From positions 52,133,903 to 52,197,902 of the forward strand of contig CM053807.1 of assembly GCA_028671895.1 (NCBI GenBank): a stretch of 64,000 nt of DNA. The letters run 5' to 3'. The notes under the pieces are model-generated. The model was not told where the DNA came from. It ran no database searches and saw nothing but the letters and a program-made list of their open reading frames with translations. This document shows positions 1 through 10,117 of the stretch, piece by piece. The position numbers and the translations under genes were made by a program. This DNA is from Oenanthe sinensis. Taxonomy: Eukaryota; Streptophyta; Magnoliopsida; Apiales; Apiaceae. Each line of letters begins with the position of its first letter. Position 1 is the first letter of the stretch.

Positions 1-896
1 TTATATTGAAACACACACCTCACTTACAAGTTTGCTTTCCCTTGTTTCCTGGACAATACTTGAAACATAAACAACACTTTTTCTTCTCAAGTCTGTCTTC
101 ATTCCATATGTAGATAAAGTTGCTCTGAGAGGATTTGACATTCTTGACTCCACGAGCATGCTTCACCTTTATGCTTACTTTATCTCAAGTTGCAGTAGTA
201 GTCTTGACAGACTAGGTTGAGTTGTCAAGATCAATCCATGAAAGACCTTTACCTAGTCTGCTTCTTGAAACAGACTGTCAACTTCACCAAAAGGTTACTG
301 CCAACCTTTTGCTTATCTTTGGTGACAGTAACTTCGTCTCCGCATATGTTGCTGTCGATCCTGATATTCTTCTGAAACGTACTATCATCTAAAGTTGCTG
401 TCAAGGATCCCGCAAAACATGCTGTCAACTATCCTGATAAACATGCTGTCGAACAAAGTTGCTGTCAATTCTTCCGCTAAACATACTTTCAACTATCCCC
501 GCCAAAGCTACTGTCAGAAAACTTGCTGTCTTTGTATCTTCAATCTCCGCCAAGTTTATTGTCAAGGAATAGTTGCTGTTGTCTGTTCCAAAGGATGCTG
601 TCACTTGAACATGCTGTCGTAGGCTTCAGTTTGTAGAAAGTTACTGTCAATAATTTGATCCATGCTGTGCATGAACACTGTGTGAACTTCTACTTCATAG
701 ATCATTTTATTTCATTTGTACATGACAGTAACTATTTTAAGCATGCTGTCACCTACTTGGCTTAAATGCATACATTTACAAGTGACAATTAAACATACTG
801 TCAAGATGTATATGACATTATGTTTTACTTAGTTAATTTCTAATTAATCTAAGTACTTATTAGTTGATTACATTGATAGTGCCACAATCCCTAACA
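1..896 (-). repeat. 3' LTR of Copia A (partial)
   Basis: This matches 13044-13939 base for base in length. In sense orientation the LTR begins TGTTAGGGATTGTG at 896. The first bases of the window correspond to the TATA-like box of the LTR (minus-strand CAATATAA), so nearly all of U3 is present while R and U5 lie outside. U3 is packed with copies of a short motif, TACTGTCA or its complement TGACAGTA and close variants: roughly 15-20 between about 195 and 815. Confidence 0.95.
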
Positions 897-911
897 ATCT
901 CCCCCAATTTG
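897..911 (-). other. Polypurine tract of Copia A
   Basis: On the minus strand the bases immediately before the 3' LTR read AAATTGGGGGAGAT, a purine-rich plus-strand primer site abutting TGTTAG. The same tract occurs next to the 3' LTR of family B copies and family C. Confidence 0.85.
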
Positions 912-1075
912 TTTTTATGATAAATAAAGACAAATTTAAAGAAAAACTGCAGATGCTAACTCAACTAATAAAAGTAGAAGTGTTTGTACAGTAAATAAAC
1001 AAAGTTACAAGTACAGTCCTATCTCAAGTGTGCTCCTCTAGCCTGAGCAAATCTTCAATTTTTTTTTTAGCTTCA

Positions 1076-4000
1076 TTAACACTTCTTTTCTGCTGTCATC
1101 CTCTCATACAACCCTTCAAGAGCTTTCAGTTCCTTCTTCTTTTCATCTGTCTTGGCATGATCAGAAACACAATCTAAGACTATCTTCACCATCATGTAAG
1201 AAAGATTCTTCACTTCCCTGTGGTAGTAGTAGTTCTCAGTTGGCCCTTTGGATATGCATAGAAACTTCATTCCAAACATGTCTTTGACAAATCTTTCTTT
1301 TGTAGAAGAGAAAAACTGCTTCACTCTGAGTTTGTCAATGGCTTCATCCTCTTCTTATCTTGACTCAATAATCTTCCAGACATTCTTGCTTAAGTCACTT
1401 TCAGTTTCCAGGAATGAACCTGTTATCTGTCTGAAGATCTTCCTCAGGTTTTCATTGTTGAGCACCCTGAAATTAATAGCCTCCACTTCAATGCCATCAA
1501 TAATGATTCTCAGGGGCCCAAAAAGGACTGGAGAAACATAGTTAGGCCTTTTTGAGAATTGATCATTTAACATGGAATGCTTCATGTCAATCTCAGCCTC
1601 TTTAACTCTTTTGATTGTTCTCTCCACCTTCTTCTTGGTAGCTTCAACCTCTTCTTCCCTTTTCTTCTTCTTCTCATTCTCCTCTTTCTTCTCAGAGTCA
1701 CATATCTCAAGTGCTCTATTCTTCAGATCAACAATATCAGGGTTTGTGATTTTGAGCAATTGCTTCATTATGAGTTCAATGATATGTGGATCATTTTCAG
1801 CTAATCTTTTCAAGTGGTCAAAAGTGATTTCTTCAGCTGACCCACCAGTGTTGTAGAAAACTAATCTATCAGGATTCCTGAGTAGACATTTCTGAGTCCT
1901 TTCATACTCCACCTTCTTTTCATATTCTTTCTTTTCTTTGGTAGATATGATCCTCTGGAGTTTGGGGATGAATCCTTGTTCTTCAGGATATGGAAGTTGT
2001 TGTAGTTGCTTCAATAACATCATCAGGAGATCAGTGTTTTTGTCCTGTAAGGAATTCATATCCCAGAATTCCTCGACTCCATCTTCATTTTCGAACATGA
2101 CTCCATCTGGATATATTACTGTCACAGGCTCATCATCTCCAATGAAATCCAAGGGATGAGATTTGTAGGAGTCCATTAGCTCCAAGAATTTTCTGATCAG
2201 AATTCCCCTGAATAACTGAGTTCTAATGTCTTGACCCTTAATGACTAGGAGCATTCTTCTCTCCATGAAGTAGGTTGCTTCCTTTAAATCAATCCCTAAA
2301 GCTTCAACATGACCAGTAGCATAAGAAATGTTTATTCTGCTCAAGGTTTTGAACTCAGACCACTCAACATCAACTTTAGTAATTAATTCTGACTTGAATT
2401 CATCTAAGTTGTTGATGGTGGGTCTTCTAACATCAAGAACTTCTGCTTGGGTTTTCTTAATAATTAACTTCCAACTACTTCTACTTGGCTTCTTTCTTGA
2501 ATGAGGTTTTGGTCTTTCTGCCTTTGCCTTTATGCGTTTCTTAGTTGTAGAAATATTGCTTGACAGCACTTTTCCTTCACTTCTTTCGACAGTAGCTCTT
2601 GACAAGTTACTGTCACTCCATGCTTGACAGTAGGTTCTGTGACATCACCTTTTGTGACAGCAGGTTCTGTGACAGCACCTTCTGTGACAGCAGGTTCTCC
2701 CTTATTACTCCTGACAACATCTTTTTCATCATTTTCTCCTCCAAGTACCACTGTCTTCAAAACCTTCCCTTCAACACCATCTCTATACTCCCTATCTTCT
2801 TTCTCCTTTTCTTCCTCCACCTTATTTCCAGTTCCAGATGACCCTTCACCATTGTTGTGTTGGCTGGAACTACCTGCACCTCCATCAGGCTTTTCTTCAT
2901 CATCACCATCTCTTTTCTCTTGTGGCTTCTTCACATTCCTTTTCAACTTCAAATCTTCAATTCTTCTCAGTTCTCCCTCCAACACTCTCAACACTTCACT
3001 TCTTTCTTCATTCATGGGCAGTTGCTTGAAGTGGTCAAAAGCTTCTTGAACAGATTTAGGCCTACAGTTGCTCACCCTCTCTAGATTCATAGACCTGTAT
3101 TTTCCATCTATGGAGCAACTGAATTTGATGTTCAAAGGATTTTGAGTTACTTCTGGCAATTTCTCAATAACCAGATTCTGCAAAGTTCTTTTTAAGTTTT
3201 CATTGAGCCATGACTTATCTGTTTTGATTTTGAGTTTGATTGCTTCAATAACTGCAATCTCTTACCTGCTTAGATAAGCCATGCTCACACACCAGCTGTA
3301 GCCTCCTTCAGTTCTGACAGAAATCACCCACTTGTTGCTTTTGGACACCATCACAGCTGCTCCTGTGGTTGACTGTCTCATTGAATCAGAGAATTTCTTG
3401 GGGTCCCTGTTAGATGAGGCTCTCAATTCATTTATTCTCTGATTGAACTTTGCATCCTCAAAAACTCTGCTATTTTCATTTTCATCCACCATAAGAATTG
3501 AAGCTTGTTCATCATCAAAGTCTTCTCTTTCTTCCATTACCCAGTCACCACCTTCATCCTGAAAAAGCTTCTCTTTTCCTTTTCCTGCAACATGGACCAT
3601 TGAATCCTTCATTGCTGCATTCTCCTTAATCACAATACCTTTCTCCTTAGGTCTTTCCTCCTTATTACCACCAAGCTGTGTAGCAATCTCAGCAGCCACA
3701 CTAGACAGTAATTCTAGTTGACTCTCCCCCTGAGATGCAGCTTGAGTTGTCTCTTTGACTGCCACCTTATCACTCCTTTCTCCATTTGCAACAAACACTT
3801 CAACAAACACTTCAGCCTTACCACTCTCCCCCTTAGTTGAGGTAGCAACTGCAGGGATTGAAAATTTTGCTTGAAACTCCTGAAGCTTGTCAAAGATGGC
3901 CTTGAACCCTGCATTCATGGTTTGCTCCAAACTGGACATCCTGTTTACCAGCTTCACCTGATTTTTGCCCACTGTGTCCAGGTTCTTGGATAACTTAGAG

Positions 4001-6009
4001 ACCTTGTGTGAAAGAGATTTCAACCTTTCAGCAGCTTGTTTAGGGGATTTGGAGGCTGTGGTGGTTCTCACACTCTCTTGTTTTTTCTGAGTGATCTCAT
4101 CACTCTTCACCAACTCACTCTCCAGGCCTAATGCCTTTGATATTTGGGCTCCCACATCTTGTTTTTTATTCTGGCCTTGCTCAGGACCCTCTCATTTTGC
4201 CTGAGATTTTCCCAGCCCCTCATTTTTATGCTTACTTCTCTTTTCTTTTGTCTCTCTTTTTCTTTTCACACCCTCACTCATCCTAGGTGCAAGAGACTGA
4301 GCAGGTACATCTTGAACTAAAGGTTTAGATTTTACCTTAAGTAGGGTAGAAATTGGAGCAAGATCTTCATCACTTAATTGTTGAGAAGATGCAGCCATTT
4401 GAGAGTTGCTGTCTAGGATTGGAATGTTGACAACATCTTTTGAAAAGTTGACAGCATCTTTTGAAAAGTTACTGTCAGGATGATTGACAGCAACTTTGTC
4501 ATTAACAGCTACAGAGGCTATGACAACAATCTCTTCCACCCTTTGAGTAGAAGGTTCTTGTGGATTGTTATGATCAGTTGCCTTCAATTGTTGGAATATT
4601 GCATCAACATTTTGATCTTCAATGTTGGCAAAGAGTGATGCACTATAATTGAATGAACCGTGTTCCACATTTTCTAGCCCTACATTGTGTGTGTCTTCAA
4701 GTGTGGGCTCAGGTTGAGTGTGTTCAACCTGTTGTGCAGACTCTTTACAAGATGTCATGGGTGATTGGCCAAGTTCAATAAATGCCCCCTGTTGAGAGGA
4801 GACATCTAGAGATGTGTTTTGATCCCTATTAAGATCTGTGCCCCTTTGAGAGGACACAGTCTGGCTTACAGAGGTTGATACCCTTGCCTTCTTTCTCTTA
4901 GGCTCACCAGAGCCCTCCGTGGGTTCTGTGTTTAGACTACCAACCTTATTTGCTGCATCTAGTGCAGTTTCATCACCTACTTGTGGAAAGGTTTCTATCC
5001 TAGGTTGAGTGGTTCTCATCCTTTTAGAAATCTGGCCCTTTTGAGAGGAACCAGACCCTTGGCTAATATTTTTAGAGACTCTAGAAGGCCGGACTCCTTC
5101 AAAAGGTTTGGAGTGTGGGTTAGGAATGGAGAGGTCAACACCATTCTCATCACTCAAAAAAAATACATGATGGTCCCCAATAATTTTTAAATTCAATCTA
5201 TTAATTGTAGAAAGCATGAAATCAGTTATGAACAAACTCAATTCAGTGTTAAGTGGTTTACTGGTTAATAAGGAATGAGTATTTTTCTTAAGAGTTGGGG
5301 ACTCCATGCATTGAACACTATCTAAATTAATTATGCCTACAACAGAGTTAATTATAAGCATAAAGAATCTAGGATAGTAAATTACCGGTTTTCTGGCTTC
5401 TTTCTTTCCCAGCACCAGCTTGAATAGGGGCATCAAGAGCTTTCCAATATTGATTCTGTAATTGTGCACCATGGAATGCACAATCTTCCTGATGTAGGCT
5501 GGCACTTCATTCCAGCCACTTGTTTTGCTTGACATGGACCTGGAGACAGCATCTAACATCATGCTCCACTCTTTGTTTAGGAACTTCCTGTCCATGCCTC
5601 CCGAAGGATACCATTCATCACTATTTGCATTGAGCTTGGGTCCAGCATACCCAATCAACTTGAAAAACTTGGCAAGTTGTTCTTCACTTGCAGGCTCCTT
5701 AAATAGCAAGCCTTTAGCCTCTTCCACATGAAGAACTTTGTTTATGTGAGAGGAATCAATGGTGTAAGAGGTACCATTGATTTGGAAGGAGATAGAGCTA
5801 GCATCTTGCTCCCCCTCACATACTGCAGAGGTCCAGAAATGAGAAAGTCTTGGGATTTCCAGGTGGGGATTTGCAATTAGGGCATGGGTTAGGTAAGAGT
5901 TGTTCATGAAGCCAACAAGAAGTTTGAAGGCTTCTCCAGCTTCACCAACTGAAGCCATGGTGGTGAAGTTGGTTTGGGCAAGAGAGCAGATGATTTGGGG
6001 TCCAGACAT
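1076..6009 (-). pseudogene. Additional ORF (aORF) of Copia A, about 1,640 codons, broken
   Basis: This is a very long third ORF downstream of pol. It starts at the ATG at 6009 and is interrupted by in-frame stops at 4192 (TGA), 3262 (TAA) and 1355 (TAA) plus one frameshift near 2.6 kb. Between these breaks the reading frame stays open, so it was recently one gene. Residues about 1-220 resemble the plant-transposon-protein-like domain at the N terminus of many such ORFs (motifs FKLIGYAGPKL and YYPRFFMLIINSVVGI). A Ser/Gln/Glu-rich linker follows, then a heptad-like coiled coil (about 4030-3850), a Lys/Glu-rich region and a mixed alpha/beta-looking C-terminal part with a charged coil near 1600-1700. 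I see no signal peptide or membrane helix, which argues against a classical envelope. Function unknown. Confidence 0.8.
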
Positions 6010-6853
6010 GGTTATAAGAAAATGGTTTAGATCTAGGTTTAGAGAGTTGAAGAACGGTTGAAGAACGGTTTAGAGAAGAAGTTGCAGAGTTGCAGAGAAA
6101 ATAGAGGGTTTTTAGGGCGTTTGAATATTTGAAGATTGAAGAGAAATAAAGAATGTGAGAGATTTAAGCTGTTTGTATATATATATGATGTGAAAAAGAT
6201 ACTGTCAGGAAAGAATTTTAAACGATTTAAAGTGATAGTTGTCTTCAAGTTCAATTCTTTGACAGTAACTTCTGCGCTAGAAATCACAAACACTCTTGAC
6301 AGTAACATTAGAGATTAGAGAATATATATAAATTAAATGAATAACTCTAATATTAACTGGTGACAGTATGTTATGCGGAGGTTTTAGAAAAACTGTAATG
6401 TCAAAGGATATTGACAGTAAGTTTCATTTCCACATACTATACTGTCACTATTTCTCAATACTTTGACAGTAGGTTTCACAGGATTCGACAGTAAGTCTTG
6501 ATCCCGCGAAACATACTGTCAAGGCTTCACAACCTTTTGACAGTAAGTTTCACAGAATTTGACAGTAAGTTTTAATCCCGCGAACTATACTGTCAAGACT
6601 TTTCAAACATGTGACAGTGAGTTTTCACAGATTTTGACAGTAACTTGTTACCATATGATAGTATAGATAAAACATACTGTCAAGTTTATTGACAGTACTT
6701 TTTATCAAGTTACTTAAAAAAATAATTAGTTAACCTCTCAGTTAAATTTCATCATGTCTTTTCACTGTGATAGAAATCAAAACACCTCTAGAGGCCATTA
6801 ATTCACAGTGAAATTTAGTTAACTAACTTTTTGATCAACTAAACAGAATTACA
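6010..6853 (-). promoter_or_regulatory. pol-aORF spacer of Copia A with TGACAGTA motif array and TATA-like box
   Basis: No gene is seen here. From 6190 to 6710 there are about 16 copies of TGACAGTA/TACTGTCA in both orientations, partly in a tandem unit of about 75 bp (6460-6650) that also repeats TTTCACAGA and ATCCCGCGAA. In element sense, the array is followed by TATA-like boxes (6321-6335 and 6174-6186), the latter about 165 bp before the aORF ATG. The same motif array precedes the TATA box in the LTR U3. By position this could be an internal promoter for the aORF. That role is inferred, not shown. Confidence 0.55.
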
Positions 6854-9800
6854 TCAACAGGTTAAATTTAACATACCCAATTCACTTACTAGCCTGTTGA
6901 ATGTCTTTTCATCCAATAGTTTGGTGAAAATGTCTGCAAGTTGCTTCTCTGTGGGCACATAGATTAGCTTGATTGTGCCTTCCTCCACATGCTCTCTAAT
7001 GAAATGATGTCTGATGTCAATGTGCTTAGTTTTGGAGTGTTGAACATGATTCTCTGAAATTGCTATGGCACTAGTGTTGTCACAAAAGATAGGAATTCCT
7101 TGCAGTGTCAACCCATAGTCCAATAACTGGTTCCTCATCCAAAGAAGCCGAGCACAGCAACTACCAGCTGCAAAATATTCAGCCTCTGCAGTTGAATTAG
7201 ACACTGAATGCTGCTTCTTGCTAAACCAAGAAACCAATCTTTCTCCCAAAAACTGACAGCTTCCTGTTGTACTCTTTCTGTCTATTCTGCACCCTGCATA
7301 GTCTGAGTCTGAATATCCAACCAAGTCAAAGCTAGAATCCTTAGGATACCAAAGGCCTAAGTTTTGAGTGCCTTTCACATATCTGAGAATTCTTTTTACT
7401 GCCGTTAAATGTGACTCCTTTGGATCAGACTGAAACCTTGCACACAAACCTGTTGCAAACATTATGTCAGGCCTGCTAGTTGTTAGATAGAGGAGAGAGC
7501 CAATCATTCCTCTATACATCTTGTTGTCCACCTTCTTTCCTTTTGGATCCTTGTCAAGTTGAGTTGCTGTTGAGATTGGAGTTTTTGCAGGAGATGAGTC
7601 TTCCATATCAAATTTTTTCAAAAGATCTTTAACATACTTAGTTTGGCAGATAAATATTCCATCTTCTTTTTGATAGACTTGAAGTCCAAGAAAGAATACT
7701 AATTCACCCATCATACTCATATCATATTTGTTCTGCATTAACTCTGAGAATTTCTTGCATAAATCTTCATTTGTTGGACCAAAGATAATGTCATCAACAT
7801 ATACTTGGACTAGAATGATATCCTTTCCATGCTTTTTGTAGAAAAGAGTTTTATCCACAATCCCTCTTGTAAAGTTATTATCAAGAAGAAACTTGGAAAG
7901 AGTATCATACCAAACCCTTGGTGCTTGCTTTAGACCATACAATGCCTTGAGTAGTCTGTACACAAAGTTTTTCATATTTGGATCTTCAAAGCCTGGAGGC
8001 TTTTCAACATACACTTCTGCTTCTAACTCTCCATTTAGGAAAGCACTCTTAACATCCATTTAAAAAACCTTGAAGTTGTTGAATGCAGCAAAAGCCAAAA
8101 AGATTCTTATTGCCTCAAGTCTGGCAACAGGAGCAAATGTTTCTTCATAATCAATTCCTTCCTGTTGACAGTAGCCTTTTGCCACCAGTCTTGCTTTGTT
8201 TCTTGTGACAGTTCCACAGTCATCCATCTTGTTCCTATAAGCCCATTTGGTGCCTATAATGGATTTGTTCTTTGGCCTAGGCACCAACTCCCAAACACAG
8301 CTTCTTTCAAATTGATTCAGCTCTTCTTGCATAGCATTAATCCAATCTGGATCAGCTAAAGCTTCTTCTAGAGTTTTAGGTTCTGTTTGAGATAGAAAAC
8401 AAGAGTACATGCATTCATTGGCAACATTTCTTCTTGTTTTGACTCCAGTTCCTGGATCACCAATAATTAAATTATTAGTGTGATCCCTGTTCCATTTAGT
8501 TCCTCTTAAAGAATCACTAGAGTCTTCAGTATTTTGCTGATTGACAGCATCTTTTGTTCTTGCACTGTTGACAGCATTAATTTCTTCAAGTCCACTATTC
8601 ATTGGGACATTTCCAGAAAAATCAGTTGTTTGAGCAGTTCCTTCATTTTCTCCAGGGTTGTTGGGAACCATTGTTGGACCAGAAATAGTGTGATCAACAC
8701 TTGGTGAATTCTCTTCAATCTCTTCTAGACAGCCTTGGTTTTCAAAGACTAAAGATTCTGTTTCTTGATTTCCTTCAATTCTAGGAAATTTAATTTCATC
8801 AAAGGTGACATTTACACTCTCCTCCACAGTCTTGTGATCAATAATGTAGACTCTATATGCAGTCCTGTCAATATCATATCCCATGAAGATTCCTTCAAGT
8901 GCTTTAGTATCAAACTTTCCTTTGATCTCATTTGAATCTTTCATGAAGTAGCACTTGCTCCCAAAGACATGAAAATAGTTGATAGTAGGTTTCCTTCATG
9001 TAAGCAATTCATAGGGTGTCTTTCCATAGGCTTTATTGATTACAGTCCTGTTTTGAGTGTAACAGGCTGTATTGATTGCTTCACCCCAGAAATAGGTAGG
9101 GAGTTTTGCTTCACTCAACATTGTTCTTGCAGCCTCAATAAGAGTTCTGTTTTTTCTTTCCACAACACCATTTTACTGAGGTGTTCTTGGTGCAGAGAAT
9201 TGTTGAGTGATTCCATTGTCTTTGTAGAAATCATTCATGATACTGTTTTTGAACTCAGTACCATTATCACTTCTCAAGGTCTGCACTTTGTACTTGGGAT
9301 TTTTGTCAAGAACCCTAACCAAATCAATAATTTCTTGTGCAGCTTCATCCTTGGATGTTAGAAACCTTACCCAAGTGTATCTTGAGAAATCATCAATCAT
9401 TACTAAAGCATATCTTTTCCTTGCCAATGATTGCACATTCACAGGACCAAATAAGTCCATGTGAATTAATTGAAATGCTTCATTGATTGAACCACTAGGG
9501 GTGCTTTTATGAGCAGCTCTCCTTAGTTTCCCTTTCTGGCAATCATCACACAATCCTTCTTGACAGAATTCAAGTTGAGGTAGCCCTTTTACCAACTCTC
9601 TCTTCATTAGATGATTCATTGCTTTGAAATTCAAATGAGAGAGCTTCTTATGCCACAGCCAACTTTCAGTTGAAGAGGCCTTACTGTAGAAACAGTAGAC
9701 CTTGTCTTTCCTTACAGAATCCAAGTCAGCAACGTAGAGGCTTCCTTTCCTTACACCTTGAAGAACTTCTTCTTCTGTCTTTTTGTTGATAATAGGGCAT

Positions 9801-10117
9801 CTGTCTTGATCAAAACCAACCTTGAAACCTCTTTCACAAAATTGAGTTACACTCAACAAATTGTGCTTCAAACCATTTACTAGAGCAATTTTCTCAATTT
9901 TCAAGTTTCCAACTTCCAGTATGCCATATCCCATTGTGAAACCAATGTTATTATCACCAACGGTTACACAGGGGCCAGCCATTTCCTTGAACTGTGATAG
10001 CAGGGCTTTATCACCTGTCATGTGTCCTGAGCATCCACTATCAATGATCCACATGATTCTTTTATTTTTCCTGTTGCCCTGCAAAGCAAAACATCTCAAG
10101 TTGCTTTTGGTACCCAA
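6854..10117 (-). pseudogene. pol: Copia A pol polyprotein (protease-integrase-RT-RNase H), three in-frame stops
   Basis: This is one continuous frame of about 1,088 codons. Protease: DSGCSGHMTG near 10030. Integrase: the HHCC region (HKKLSHLNF ... CDDC) followed by a DDE core with MDLFGPV, SDNGTEF and PRTPQ. Reverse transcriptase: KARLVAKGY, DVKSAFLNGEL and the catalytic YVDD near 7.8 kb. RNase H: STAEAEY and KHIDIRHHF near the end. The frame is interrupted by stops near 9173 (TAA), 8984 (TGA) and 8060 (TAA), each explained by one C-to-T change in a CAA or CGA codon. It overlaps the end of gag by 22 nt in the -1 frame. The frame opens with no ATG; a TTG is present. Non-functional as it stands. 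Confidence 0.93.

Noticed and set aside
395..622. Short plus-strand frame in the LTR (and similar frames in the second LTR).
   Set aside because: The repeats of Met-Leu-Ser and Val-Asn reflect the TACTGTCA motif array in non-coding U3.
3262..6009. Calling the aORF a retroviral-type envelope gene.
   Set aside because: No signal peptide, fusion peptide or membrane anchor is visible in any of the three families.
6720..6850. Inverted repeats (GTTAACTAAATTTCA and related) suggesting a MITE in the A spacer.
   Set aside because: Arms are short and interrupted, no target duplication is visible, and it is likely part of the spacer sequence.
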